A stretch of DNA of 64,000 bases, from contig NZ_FZNL01000015.1 in assembly GCF_900187965.1 (NCBI RefSeq), positions 1-64,000 of the forward strand, read 5' to 3'. Shown piece after piece: positions 15,507 through 25,124 of this stretch (positions are counted from its first letter, which is position 1; the number at the start of each line of letters is the position of its first letter). A program made the translations under genes and the position numbers. The notes under the pieces are model-generated. The model saw only the letters and a program-made list of their open reading frames with translations, had not been told where the DNA came from and did no database searches. The DNA comes from Flavobacterium sp. ov086. GTDB lineage: Bacteria > Bacteroidota > Bacteroidia > Flavobacteriales > Flavobacteriaceae.

Positions 15507-16673
15507 ATGAAAAAAAGTCTTATTGCACTCTCATTAGGAGGATTAACTATCGGAATTACCGAGTTTGTTATGATGGGTTTGTTGCCAGATATTGCCTCAG
15601 ATATGAAAGTTTCGATTCCGGTTGCCGGATATTTAATTTCGGCTTACGCTCTTGGCGTTGTTATAGGAGCTCCTTTATTAGTAATCTTAGGAAGAAATTT
15701 AGCTCCAAAGAAAATGCTTTTAATACTAGCTTTGATGTTAACGGTTTTTAATGCGCTTTCTATTATTGCACCTACGTACAATTTTTTATTCGCATCGAGA
15801 TTCCTTTCCGGATTGCCGCATGGCGCCTTCTTTGGTGTTGGAGCTGTAGTTGCAAGCCGTTTGGCAGACAAAGGTAAGGAAGCTCAGGCAATTGCAATTA
15901 TGTTTTCAGGTTTAACGCTGGCGAATTTAATAGGTGTTCCAATTGGTACTTATATAGGGCACAATTTTGTTTGGCGTTATACTTTTATATTAATTGCCGC
16001 TGTTGGTTTGCTTACATTTTTGTTTATTTCTTTATGGATGCCAAATCTGGAGAAAAGCGGGAATGTAAATATGAAAACACAATTACTGTTTTTTAAGAAA
16101 ACAGAAGCTTGGTTAATTATCGGAATTACTGCGATTGGGTTTGCAGGATTGTTTGCCTGGATTAGTTATATCGCACCTTTGTTAATCAATGTTTCTAAGT
16201 TTGCTGCCGAAGATGTTTCATACATTTTAATTTTGGCCGGACTAGGAATGGTTGTTGGAAATTTTGCAGGCGGTAAACTTGCTGATAAATTCTCTCCGGC
16301 ACCAACTGTATTGGCCTTATTGTTTGTAATGTCGATTGATTTAATCTTAGTTTATTTATTCTCTTATAATCAATACATTTCTTTATTCCTGACTTTTTTA
16401 ACGGGAGCTATTTCTTTTTCAGTTATTGCACCTATTCAAATGTTAATGATTAAAACAGCAAAAGGCGCTGAGATGATTGCTTCGGCAGCGCTTCAGGGAA
16501 GTTTTAATATTGGGAATGCTTTAGGAGCTTTTTTAGGCGGATTACCTTTGGCGGCTGGTTACAGTTATACTTCTCCAAACCTTATAGGTGTTGGAATGGC
16601 GATTACCGGTATGATTATTACTGTTGCTTTAATGCAGAAACACAAAAGTAATTTGCAGTTGCAGAATGCTTAA
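15507..16673 (+). CDS. MFS transporter, AraJ/DHA1-like efflux permease
   Basis: The 388-residue protein is hydrophobic throughout with about twelve membrane segments. It opens with SLGGLTIGITEFVMMGLLPDIA, the family's first helix and loop. It has the RFLSGLPHGAFFGVGAVVAS helix and the mid-protein GLAGGKLAD-like motif (FAGGKLADKFSP) typical of the sugar-efflux/drug-efflux group that includes AraJ. It should export a sugar-like or drug-like compound by proton antiport. Control by the divergent AraC regulator is inferred from position. The substrate is not identifiable. Confidence 0.9.
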   Translation: MKKSLIALSLGGLTIGITEFVMMGLLPDIASDMKVSIPVAGYLISAYALGVVIGAPLLVILGRNLAPKKMLLILALMLTVFNALSIIAPTYNFLFASRFLSGLPHGAFFGVGAVVASRLADKGKEAQAIAIMFSGLTLANLIGVPIGTYIGHNFVWRYTFILIAAVGLLTFLFISLWMPNLEKSGNVNMKTQLLFFKKTEAWLIIGITAIGFAGLFAWISYIAPLLINVSKFAAEDVSYILILAGLGMVVGNFAGGKLADKFSPAPTVLALLFVMSIDLILVYLFSYNQYISLFLTFLTGAISFSVIAPIQMLMIKTAKGAEMIASAALQGSFNIGNALGAFLGGLPLAAGYSYTSPNLIGVGMAITGMIITVALMQKHKSNLQLQNA

Positions 16674-16724
16674 AAAATAATTATGAATAACTGTTTTCCA
16701 ATATTCAGAATATAAAAAAAATCT

Positions 16725-16981
16725 GATGAAATATTGTAAACAATATTTTGTTCCATCGGAACATTTCATCGGTAGAAAAAAATGTTCACGATTCGATATC
16801 ATCCTGTAGGGATGTTTGGTAAATTGTATGCATTGTATTGGACACGAAATAAACGTTCCTATGGAACGTAAAAAAAGCGCATTATTGTTGAGGTTACCGA
16901 TGAGATGTTCCGATGGAACAAAACGTTGTTTATAATATTTTCATAAGATTGGTGTTACCAATGAAATGTTCCGATGGAACA
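16725..16981. repeat. Cluster of TGTTCC-GGAACA palindromic repeats
   Basis: Three copies of the 15-base palindromic core occur at 16749-16763 (TGTTCCATCGGAACA), 16906-16920 and 16967-16981 (TGTTCCGATGGAACA), plus a variant CGTTCCTATGGAACG at 16854-16868. Copies one and two are embedded in an imperfect inverted repeat of about 48 bases (16726-16773 against 16894-16943) that shares flanking words such as TACCGATGA and AACAATATT. Confidence 0.85.
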
Positions 16982-17001
16982 AAAAAAATGTAGATATATA
17001 C

Positions 17002-17038
17002 AAAAGCCCTTAAATCTAATTAGGTTTAAGGGCTTTTT
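17002..17038. terminator. Bidirectional terminator
   Basis: AAAAGCCCTTAAA and TTTAAGGGCTTTT form a stem with flanking A and T runs. It lies downstream of the MFS gene and the repeat cluster and insulates the susC region. Confidence 0.8.
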
Positions 17039-17182
17039 TGTGTTTATAAGTAATTAGACTAAAACCTTTTTTAGTTTGAAATTATCTCTTCTCAAATTTG
17101 AATAGTTAAGGCGGCTATTCAATTTCTTCTTAAAAATAATACCTGATTTTTTTGATTCGGATGATTAATTTATTCCTACTAA

Positions 17183-17215
17183 TAATTTTGCAATATTTAA
17201 TTGTGTAATCGATTA
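17183..17215 (+). promoter_or_regulatory. Upstream promoter/operator module of the susCD operon
   Basis: TAATTTTG (17183-17190) matches the -7 consensus. Thirteen bases later comes TGTAATCGATTA (17204-17215), most of the LacI-family palindrome found in full at 17389-17402. Confidence 0.5.
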
Positions 17216-17380
17216 TTTTTTCTGAATAACCGAAACAAATTTAAATTCTACAATAATATTTTTAATATTTATTAGTGACATAAATTACACATGTAATAGA
17301 AAAAAACGCTTTTATTTTTGATATATAATTTTATTTATGAAATTTTTAGGAAAATTAATTTTTTATATAAAAAAAATATT

Positions 17381-17402
17381 TATGTTTGTGTAATCGATTA
17401 CA
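17381..17402 (+). promoter_or_regulatory. susC promoter -7 element abutting a LacI-type operator
   Basis: TATGTTTG (17381-17388) matches TAnnTTTG exactly and is followed without a gap by the perfect palindrome TGTAATCGATTACA (17389-17402). That form, TGTAAnCGnTTACA, is the usual half-site layout bound by LacI-family repressors. A bound protein would cover the transcription start. The leader to the susC ATG is about 160 bases, and the rest of it shows no gene. Confidence 0.7.
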
Positions 17403-17569
17403 ATATTCTAATTGCTTAAAATGTGATAATCTTAAAATGTCATTTGGAGAATGAAAGAGGTAGATTGTTCCTGCTAAAATGAGAGTTTAAATTGAAAATA
17501 GGAGCTGGGATAAAAAAGAAAAAATAAACAAACAACGATATAACCAATTAGTAATTTAAACAATTAACC

Positions 17570-20500
17570 ATGAATTTTAAAGATTTATTTGATAAAGGAG
17601 CGAATTGTTCTTTTGCAGTTGTTTTCTTATTGTGCTTGCTAACGTGCAATCGCATGAGCGCACAAAATTTAGCAGTAGAAGGTACTGTTAAAGATGCTGC
17701 AGGATTGACTTTGCCGGGTGTAAATATAATTGAAAAAGGAACTAAGAATAGTGCTTCTACCGATTTTGACGGTCATTATAAAATAAAACTAACGAATGCG
17801 AAAGCGGTATTAGCTTTTTCATTTATTGGGTTTCAAACCAAAGAGATAGCTGTAGCAGGTAAAAGCAAACTGGATGTTAGTTTAAGCGAAGATTCACATG
17901 CATTAAACGAAGTAGTTGTGGTTGGATATGGATCGGTAAAAAAATCAGATTTAACTGGTGCCGTTTCTTCAATTTCAGGAAATGAATTGAAGAAAATACC
18001 GGTTTCTAATATTGCCGAAGCCTTAACAGGAAGAATAGCCGGGGTTCAGGTTACATCAAGTGAAGGTTCTCCTGATGCTGATATTAAAATTAGAGTTCGT
18101 GGCGGCGGATCGTTAACGCAAGATGCCTCACCTTTAATTATAGTCGATGGTTTTCCAGTGAATAGTATGAGTGATATTGCTGCTTCAAATGTTGAATCGA
18201 TGACGGTATTAAAAGATGCTTCTTCGACTGCAATCTATGGTTCCAGAGGAGCAAACGGAGTTATTATTATTACAACTAAAACTGGTAAAGATGGAAAAAT
18301 GGCCGTGAGTTTTAATATGTTTTATGGTATGAAAACAATGGCTAATGATATAGAGGTTCTTCCTGTTGATGATTTTGTAAAGTGGCAATATGAATATGCT
18401 TTGCTTAGCCAAACAGATAAAACTATTTTGAGTAATCCAAATTCTTATACAAAGTATTTTGGTAACTGGCAGGATCGCGATTTATATAACGGTGTAAAAG
18501 GAACCGATTGGCAAAAACAAATTTATGGCCGTCGTGGTGAAGTAAATAGCCGTGATTTAGGTATTCGCGGGGGAAATGAAAACTTAAGCTACAATTTTAA
18601 CTATGCTTATTATGATGAAAAAGCAATTATGGTTGGCTCAGATTTCAAGAGAAACAACTTATCATTGGCGTTGAAAAATAAAGCAAGTGACAAAATTGAT
18701 CTTGCTTTTACAGTTCGTTATTCTGATACAGAAATAAATGGAAGCGGTGCAAATGAGCAAAACGAAGTTTCATCGCTTGATAGCCGTTTGCGTCATAGTG
18801 TTGGTTATTCTCCAATTCCAATGCCGGGATTAACGACGGATAATGATGATCAAAGTGTGAACAGTTATTTAGTGAATCCTTTTTTAGCGATATCAGATAA
18901 TGCACGTCAGCAAACCAAGAAAAATTACAACTTATTAGGAAGCTTTGGATGGAAACTGGCTCAAAATTTAAAATTTCAAAGTGATTTAGGTTTAGATAAT
19001 TATAATTATTCAGATTATCGTTTTTACGGCTCCTCTACTTATTTTTCAAGTACTGCAAAAGTTGGAGCAGGAAAACCGGCTATGGTAATGAGCGATCGTA
19101 AAGATGTACGTTTTAGAAATGCCAATACTTTAAATTATGATTTTAAAAATCTTTTAGGAGTAAACCATCATTTAACCGCTCTTTTGGGAGAAGAAATGAT
19201 TACGACTACATCAAATATTAACACTACTACAATGTTGAGTTATCCTGATTTCTTTGATTTGGATGATGCAAGGAAGTTGACCACGCAGGGAACACCGTTT
19301 TCAGTTGATAATTTTTACAGCCCTGATGATAAGTTACTGTCATTTTTCGGACGTGCAAATTATGATTACAAAGACCGTTATTTATTGACGGCTTCTTTTC
19401 GTGCCGATGGTTCAAGCAGGTTTTTGGGCGATAATCGTTGGGGATATTTCCCGGCAGCGGCTGCAGCATGGAAGATTTCTGAAGAAAGTTTCCTGAAAAA
19501 TACTTCATGGCTTAATCTTCTTAAGCTGAGACTAAGTTATGGTGAAGCGGGTAATAATAATATTCCGGTAGGGCAAACAGTTCAGAGTTATATGTCTACA
19601 ACTAACTCTTTCATAGATGGTTTTGGTAGTTACTGGGCGCCGTCAAGTGTTTTGGCAAATCCAAATTTAAAATGGGAAACTACTGTGACACAAAATATTG
19701 GTCTTGATTTCGGATTTTTTAAAAATCGTTTAAACGGAACTTTCGATGCATATAAAAATGTAACGCATGATTTGTTAATCGAATTTCCGGTAGGAGGAAC
19801 AGGATATAAAACTCAGTTTAGAAATATGGGTGAAACTCAAAATACCGGTTTTGAGGCAACAGTAAATTTTATCGCATTTGAAAGAAAGAATTTTGGTTTG
19901 AATTTTTCTGTGAATGTTGGAATTAATAAAAATAAAATCAACTCGCTTGGCGTAATGGACAATTTTGGTGTAAATACCAATTGGGCATCGACAGATATTG
20001 GTAATGATTATGCTGTAAATGCAGGTTCTGCAATGGGATTAATGTACGGTTTTCAAAGTGCAGGACGATATGAAGTTTCAGACTTTGATTATGTTGGCGG
20101 AAAATATACTTTAAAAACGGGTGTTGCTGATGCAACAAGTGTTTTAGGAAGTGCCGTACAACCCGGTATGATGAAGTTAAAAAATACCGATGGTTCTGCA
20201 GATAACAAAGTTACGACATCAGATCAAACAGTTATTGGTAACGCGAATCCTAAAAGTACAGGAGGTTTAGTTATCAATGCAAATGCTTATGGTTTTGATC
20301 TTTCTGCGGCTTTCAACTGGACTATCGGAAATGATATTTATAATGCCAACAAAGCAGAATTTTCTACCGCAAACAGAAACGGACAATATAAGAATTTAAG
20401 TACGGAAATGGCTGATGGTAAAAGATGGACAAATTTAGATCCTGCTTCAGGACAATTAGTAACTGATCCTACTGATTTAGCAGCTTTAAATGCCAACACA

Positions 20501-20803
20501 ACAATGTGGTCTCCGTATATGCAAAAATTTATGTTTACGGATTGGGCTGTAGAAGATGGTTCATTCTTTAGATTAAATACTTTGACTTTAGGATATTCTA
20601 CACCAGAAGCATTAACGTCTAAACTGGGAGTAAGCAAGTTAAGATTCTATTTTACAGCAACTAATGTTTTTATAATTACAAATTATTCCGGTCCGGATCC
20701 TGAGGTGTCAACAAAAAGAAAATCACCGCTAACGCCTGGAGTCGATTATTCAGCATATCCGCGTAGCAGACAATTGGTTTTTGGTTTAAACCTTAATTTC
20801 TAA
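17570..20803 (+). CDS. susC: SusC/RagA-type TonB-linked outer-membrane transporter
   Basis: The 1077-residue outer-membrane protein imports glycan fragments together with SusD. After a signal peptide ending near MSAQ it has a carboxypeptidase-D-like beta domain (VEGTVKDAAGLTLPGVNIIE, then STDFDGHYKIKL). A TonB-box-like segment NEVVVVGYGSVKKSDLTG follows, then the SusC plug signature with LTGRIAGVQVTSSEGSPDAD and RGGGSLTQDASPLIIVDG, and a long 22-strand barrel ending in LVFGLNLNF. It is the first gene of a three-gene unit; susD starts 16 bases after its stop. LacI-type operator sites lie upstream. Confidence 0.95.
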   Translation: MNFKDLFDKGANCSFAVVFLLCLLTCNRMSAQNLAVEGTVKDAAGLTLPGVNIIEKGTKNSASTDFDGHYKIKLTNAKAVLAFSFIGFQTKEIAVAGKSKLDVSLSEDSHALNEVVVVGYGSVKKSDLTGAVSSISGNELKKIPVSNIAEALTGRIAGVQVTSSEGSPDADIKIRVRGGGSLTQDASPLIIVDGFPVNSMSDIAASNVESMTVLKDASSTAIYGSRGANGVIIITTKTGKDGKMAVSFNMFYGMKTMANDIEVLPVDDFVKWQYEYALLSQTDKTILSNPNSYTKYFGNWQDRDLYNGVKGTDWQKQIYGRRGEVNSRDLGIRGGNENLSYNFNYAYYDEKAIMVGSDFKRNNLSLALKNKASDKIDLAFTVRYSDTEINGSGANEQNEVSSLDSRLRHSVGYSPIPMPGLTTDNDDQSVNSYLVNPFLAISDNARQQTKKNYNLLGSFGWKLAQNLKFQSDLGLDNYNYSDYRFYGSSTYFSSTAKVGAGKPAMVMSDRKDVRFRNANTLNYDFKNLLGVNHHLTALLGEEMITTTSNINTTTMLSYPDFFDLDDARKLTTQGTPFSVDNFYSPDDKLLSFFGRANYDYKDRYLLTASFRADGSSRFLGDNRWGYFPAAAAAWKISEESFLKNTSWLNLLKLRLSYGEAGNNNIPVGQTVQSYMSTTNSFIDGFGSYWAPSSVLANPNLKWETTVTQNIGLDFGFFKNRLNGTFDAYKNVTHDLLIEFPVGGTGYKTQFRNMGETQNTGFEATVNFIAFERKNFGLNFSVNVGINKNKINSLGVMDNFGVNTNWASTDIGNDYAVNAGSAMGLMYGFQSAGRYEVSDFDYVGGKYTLKTGVADATSVLGSAVQPGMMKLKNTDGSADNKVTTSDQTVIGNANPKSTGGLVINANAYGFDLSAAFNWTIGNDIYNANKAEFSTANRNGQYKNLSTEMADGKRWTNLDPASGQLVTDPTDLAALNANTTMWSPYMQKFMFTDWAVEDGSFFRLNTLTLGYSTPEALTSKLGVSKLRFYFTATNVFIITNYSGPDPEVSTKRKSPLTPGVDYSAYPRSRQLVFGLNLNF

Positions 20804-20819
20804 TTTAAAATTTATCAAA

Positions 20820-22613
20820 ATGAAATATAAAGTAATAATAGCAGGATTAATTATCTCAGGTTTATTGACTTCGTGTCAGGATTTTGGTGAAGATTTTTTT
20901 GATACTCCTGCGCAATCAACATTAGGAGATGAAATTATTTTTTCTAATGCTGAACTGGCACAAGGTGCTGTTGATGGAATAAAAGTTTCCTTTGGAGAAG
21001 AACAATCCTATAGAGGAAGACTTTTGGCTTATCAGGGATTGAATACAGATACAGAATGGCTTTTGGCATCTTCAATTGAAGGCGCCAAATCAGATTTGGT
21101 AACCTATAATGCCAGACCAGATAATACCGAAATGAACTCGCCAAAAAATGCGTGGGCAATGATGTACGAAGGAATCGAACGTGCCAATTTGTGTATTAGA
21201 GGTTTACGTACTTATGGCAATGTAAAATCGAATAAACAACTGGGACAATTGTTAGGAGAAGCATTAACATTACGTGCTATTTATTATGCTGATTTGTTAA
21301 GAAACTGGGGAGATGTTCCCGTTCGTTTTGTGCCTGTTGTTACCTCAACTATTTATATACCTAAAACAAATCGCGACGAAACTTACAAGCAATTGATCGC
21401 AGATTTAGCCGAAGCTTCAACTTTGGTTGGATGGCCAAATGAAACTTCGGCAACAAATAGTACCGAACGTGTAAATAAGGCTTTTGTAAAAAGTTTTAGA
21501 GCTCGTCTGGCTATGATGGCAAGCGGATATCAACAATATCCTGATGGAGTGAGAAGAAGTACAGATCCGGAACTTTCAGTAGCAAAGATGTACAAATTGG
21601 CATTAGAGGAATGTCGCTCCGTTATTGCCAGCGGTTCTGCACATTTAGAACCTACGTTTGAAGGATTATGGAAAAAATACAATCAGGAAATTGTAACGGC
21701 AGGTGGAGAATCTCTTTGGGAAATTCCTTTTGGCGATACACGCGGAAGAATGCTTTTTACCTTAGCAGTTAAACACGATACTTCAGATCAGTTCCAGCAA
21801 ATGGGAGCGAGTAAAGGTGGTGTTAACGGACCTTTGCCATTTGTTTTCTATGATTACGATCAGGTAGATACTCGCCGAGATGTTACCTGTGTTCCTTATA
21901 AATGGGGTACTGCAGTAAGTGGTAAAGCAAAACAGGAACTTACAGATTTACAAACCTGGTATTTCGGAAAATATCGTTTTGAATGGATGAACCGAATTGT
22001 TACTGCACCAAATGACGATGGTTTAAATAAAATTTATATGCGTTATGCCGAAGTACTTTTAATTGCTGCAGAAGCGGCAAACGAATTAGAAGGTCCCGGA
22101 GCGGCTGCAGGTTATCTTAAAGAAATTCGCCGTAGAGCTTTTGCTCCAGCAGATCAGGCGGTAAAAGTAGATGCTTACGTAGACGGATTAACTGGTAAAG
22201 ATGCCATGTTTAATGCTATAGTTGAAGAGAATAAATATGAATTTACAGGCGAAATGGAACGCAAATATTCGCTAATCAGATGGAATTTACTAAAAATAAA
22301 ATTAGACGAAGCTAAAGTTAAAATGACTGATTTGAAAGCACGCTCAGGGAATTATCAGGATGTGCCTTCGACTTTGTATTACAAATATGAAGACGATGGA
22401 ATTACATTGGATATTTATGGTTTAAACCGAGGCGAAATTCAGGCTCCAACAGGATATACTTCTAAAGCCTGGGATAAATTGGAAGACAATAAAATAACGA
22501 CTTTATACAAAACCGGAATTGATCCTGATAAAAGACAATTCTGGCCAATCTGGCAAACATTTATAGACAATAGTAATGGTCAATTAGTAAATGACTGGGT
22601 AATCGGAAACTAA
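20820..22613 (+). CDS. susD: SusD/RagB-type nutrient-binding lipoprotein
   Basis: The 597-residue lipoprotein (signal ending LLTSC, Cys19) is the lid partner of the preceding SusC transporter on the cell surface. It has the SusD N-terminal pattern with TPR-like helices (QGLNTDTEWL, AWAMMYEGIERANLCI, LGEALTLRAIYYADLLRNWGDVP). The C-terminal family signature is YMRYAEVLLIAAEAANELEG followed by LKEIRRRAF. The order and 16-base spacing behind susC are standard. The ligand cannot be told from the sequence alone; see the next gene for a pectin-type hint. Confidence 0.95.
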   Translation: MKYKVIIAGLIISGLLTSCQDFGEDFFDTPAQSTLGDEIIFSNAELAQGAVDGIKVSFGEEQSYRGRLLAYQGLNTDTEWLLASSIEGAKSDLVTYNARPDNTEMNSPKNAWAMMYEGIERANLCIRGLRTYGNVKSNKQLGQLLGEALTLRAIYYADLLRNWGDVPVRFVPVVTSTIYIPKTNRDETYKQLIADLAEASTLVGWPNETSATNSTERVNKAFVKSFRARLAMMASGYQQYPDGVRRSTDPELSVAKMYKLALEECRSVIASGSAHLEPTFEGLWKKYNQEIVTAGGESLWEIPFGDTRGRMLFTLAVKHDTSDQFQQMGASKGGVNGPLPFVFYDYDQVDTRRDVTCVPYKWGTAVSGKAKQELTDLQTWYFGKYRFEWMNRIVTAPNDDGLNKIYMRYAEVLLIAAEAANELEGPGAAAGYLKEIRRRAFAPADQAVKVDAYVDGLTGKDAMFNAIVEENKYEFTGEMERKYSLIRWNLLKIKLDEAKVKMTDLKARSGNYQDVPSTLYYKYEDDGITLDIYGLNRGEIQAPTGYTSKAWDKLEDNKITTLYKTGIDPDKRQFWPIWQTFIDNSNGQLVNDWVIGN

Positions 22614-22646
22614 TAAAATCAACAAATAAATTATAGTTATATAATT

Positions 22647-24209
22647 ATGAAAGCAAAATACATATTTAAAGGATTGCTGGCTATGTTTTTATTGATAGTT
22701 GCCGGTTGCGAAAGCTACAATGAACCAGTATTGAATGATATTGGAGCCAATAGAACATTTTCTCCAATAGAACTTAAAGCCATCGTTAGAAATCAAACTT
22801 CGGTAGAATTAAATTGGACCGTAAAAGACGATGCAGATCATTATGTAGTAGAATTTAGCGCAGACGATACTAAGTTTACAACGATCTATAAAACAGTAAA
22901 AGTTTTGCCTACAGAACTTCCGGTAACAATTGCGTTAGAAGGAGAAACAGTTTATTCAATCAGAGTAAAAGGTGTAAGTGCAGCAGGATTAGCAGATTCA
23001 AAATGGTCTGTTGTTACAGCAAAAACATTGACAGAGCAAATTTTGTTTGCTGTCGAAGATATCGATGTTGAGGCAAAACAGGTTACTTTAAGATGGACTC
23101 CAAATAGCGCTGTAACACAAATCTCAATTGCTCCGGGCGGAATTACACATACAATAACACCAGCAGAAAAATTAGCAGGAGTTGCAGTTGTAACCGGATT
23201 AACCGGCGAAACAGATTATACAGCTACTTTGCTTAACGGAACTAAAACAAGAGGACTTAGAACCTTTAAAACCGGAATTGATATAGGAACCGGTATTTTA
23301 GTAAAACCTACAGATGATTTAAATGCTGCTATTACCGCAGCTCCTGCAGGTTCAATATTAGTATTGATGCCAGGAGATTATCAGGTATACAAAGATGAAA
23401 TTGTATTAAATAAAGCAATTACTATAAGAGGATTACGAGCAGGCGATAAACCGTTATTGCATGTAAGGTTTACACTTACTGCCGGCACAGGCAATGTTTC
23501 CTTAATTGATTTGAATGTTGAAGGAACAACTATTGGAGATACCAGTTTTATTACCGTTTCTGGTGCCAATAGTACTTATGGAGATATTTTAATTAGCGGT
23601 TGTAATATTCATGATTATCTACGCGCCTTAGTGTATGGAAATGCTGCAGCTTCAAAAGTAAATTCATTTACTATAGAAAACAGTACTGTAAAAAATGTAA
23701 ATACAAATGCACAAGCAGATTTTATAGATTTCAGAAATACTTACGTAGTAAATATAGTAGTCAAAACCAGTACGTTTAATTCTTGTTCAATAGGACGTGA
23801 TTTTGTTAGGGTTGATGCTGTAGCTTCTCCTAATGGCTTTTCAGGAACGGGATTAACAACAAATGTATTAATTGACAGTTGTACTTTGTATAACGTATCT
23901 AATAATGCGACACCAAGAAGAATTTTGTATGTTCGTTTTGCATCCAATAAATCAGCGGTAAAAAATACTTTGATTACATCGACAAGCGCAATATATACGA
24001 ATCAGGCAAGTACGGATCAGCCTGTATTTAATAAAAATTATTATTATCAGGCGTCAGGTTTTATGGATTCCTCAATTTTAAATAATAAAATAGATGCTTC
24101 GGGAACTACTGCAAATCCTCAATTTGCAGATCCTGTAAATGGAGATTTCACAATTGGTAATCAAACATTAAAAGATAATGCAATTGGAGATCCAAATTGG
24201 ATTAAATAG
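22647..24209 (+). CDS. Surface lipoprotein with fibronectin-like and beta-helix domains (DUF4957/DUF5123-like)
   Basis: A 520-residue lipoprotein (LLIVAGC, Cys21). Residues about 40-130 and 130-212 look like two fibronectin type III domains (VELNWTVKDDADHYVVEFS, ending KTLT). Residues about 215-520 form a right-handed beta-helix of the pectate-lyase-like type (AAPAGSILVLMPGDYQ, then repeated short strands with N-rich turns). This layout resembles the DUF4957/DUF5123 proteins that follow susCD in pectin-utilisation loci, where they probably bind glycan. No obvious catalytic residues can be assigned. It follows susD by 33 bases and ends at a terminator. Confidence 0.78.
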   Translation: MKAKYIFKGLLAMFLLIVAGCESYNEPVLNDIGANRTFSPIELKAIVRNQTSVELNWTVKDDADHYVVEFSADDTKFTTIYKTVKVLPTELPVTIALEGETVYSIRVKGVSAAGLADSKWSVVTAKTLTEQILFAVEDIDVEAKQVTLRWTPNSAVTQISIAPGGITHTITPAEKLAGVAVVTGLTGETDYTATLLNGTKTRGLRTFKTGIDIGTGILVKPTDDLNAAITAAPAGSILVLMPGDYQVYKDEIVLNKAITIRGLRAGDKPLLHVRFTLTAGTGNVSLIDLNVEGTTIGDTSFITVSGANSTYGDILISGCNIHDYLRALVYGNAAASKVNSFTIENSTVKNVNTNAQADFIDFRNTYVVNIVVKTSTFNSCSIGRDFVRVDAVASPNGFSGTGLTTNVLIDSCTLYNVSNNATPRRILYVRFASNKSAVKNTLITSTSAIYTNQASTDQPVFNKNYYYQASGFMDSSILNNKIDASGTTANPQFADPVNGDFTIGNQTLKDNAIGDPNWIK

Positions 24210-24234
24210 ATTTTTCTACGGTTGGTTTTTATAG

Positions 24235-24270
24235 AGAGAGGGATGCAGTTTTTGTATCCCTCTCTTGTTT
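24235..24270 (+). terminator. Terminator of the susCD operon
   Basis: AGAGAGGGAT pairs with ATCCCTCTCT around an 11-base loop, followed by a T-rich run (TGTTTTTTAG). It is placed 25 bases after the last gene of the operon. Confidence 0.85.
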
Positions 24271-24288
24271 TTTAGTTGGCATGAGATT

Positions 24289-24498
24289 GGCACGCGGATG
24301 ACGCGGATTTAAACGGATTTTAATTTTGTTGGAATATTCTTGTACGTTTAGCTTGTCAGACTGAGCGAAGTCGAAGTCCCGCAATGTAAACAATCAACTA
24401 GTATAGATTATTGTTTATAGACTTTTGTCTAAGTTTAAAACTTTTACAAAAAATAAAAATCAGCATTAATCTGTTTAAATCGGCGTCATCCGTGTGCC
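24289..24498. repeat. Inverted repeat pair with GGCACGCGGATGACGCGG arms
   Basis: The left arm 24289-24319 and right arm 24468-24498 are imperfect reverse complements (31 bases, three or four mismatches) enclosing about 148 bases. The interior holds a GTCAGACTGAGCGAAGTCGA word, also typical of flavobacterial spacers. The right arm ends seven bases from the stop of the pentapeptide gene. Confidence 0.8.
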
Positions 24499-24505
24499 AT
24501 AAAAT

Positions 24506-25078
24506 TTACTCAATATCCAAATCAAATTTTTCAAGCAAACCAGCAAGTGCAGTATGAGATACTCTGGCTCTTTTTACTTTATTTTCAGAAGGATCAAAAG
24601 CGTAATTTCTGGAAGTTCTAAAATCAGTTTTTTCTAGATTCACTTCCACGAAAGTGGCATTTGCAAGATCACAATTTTTGAAAACTGCCAGAGATAAATC
24701 AGTATTAGAGAAATCTACATCTTTTAATGAACAATCAATAAAATTAGTTTTCTTTAGTTTTTTGTAAATGAAAGTCGAATAATCAAGAAGACAATCCTGA
24801 AAATTCATCGAAAACAAAAAGCTATTACTGGCACTAAAATCAAGTCCCATTAATTTACAACCAATAAATTTGATGTTCTTTAATCCGGTACCTTTTAGAA
24901 TTGCTAACGAAAGATTACAATTTTTGAACGTGCAGTCTAAAAAGTCAATATAGCTAAAATCACTTTTAGAAAAATTGCAATTGATAAATTCACAATTTAC
25001 AAATTCGTTATCTGATAATTTCTGATCAGAATAATCAATCGTGTCAAAAGTTTTGTTTTGATGTAATACAGTTTCCAT
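24506..25078 (-). CDS. Pentapeptide-repeat protein
   Basis: The 190-residue product consists mainly of A(D/N)LXX-type repeats: FVNCEFINCNFSKSDFSYID, later CSLKDVDFSNTDLSLAVF and KNCDLANATFVEVNLEKTDF. This forms a right-handed quadrilateral helix. The C-terminal extension FDPSENKVKRARVSHTALAG resembles the tail of Qnr-like DNA-gyrase-protecting proteins, but membership in that group is only a possibility. The ATG at 25078 is preferred; an upstream TTG at 25117 would put the start eight bases after the previous stop. It is the last gene of a four-gene minus-strand cluster. Confidence 0.88.
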   Translation of the reverse strand: METVLHQNKTFDTIDYSDQKLSDNEFVNCEFINCNFSKSDFSYIDFLDCTFKNCNLSLAILKGTGLKNIKFIGCKLMGLDFSASNSFLFSMNFQDCLLDYSTFIYKKLKKTNFIDCSLKDVDFSNTDLSLAVFKNCDLANATFVEVNLEKTDFRTSRNYAFDPSENKVKRARVSHTALAGLLEKFDLDIE

Positions 25079-25124
25079 AATACGAGGTTGAGGTTGCAAA
25101 GAGGTTTTTTGGGGCAAAAAAGGA

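Noticed and set aside
16725..16981. CRISPR-like array from the TGTTCC-GGAACA repeats
   Set aside because: Spacing is irregular, copies are in both orientations and there are no cas genes.
24506..25078. Naming the pentapeptide protein as Qnr
   Set aside because: Only the C-terminal tail is suggestive; the pentapeptide core alone does not separate Qnr from other families.
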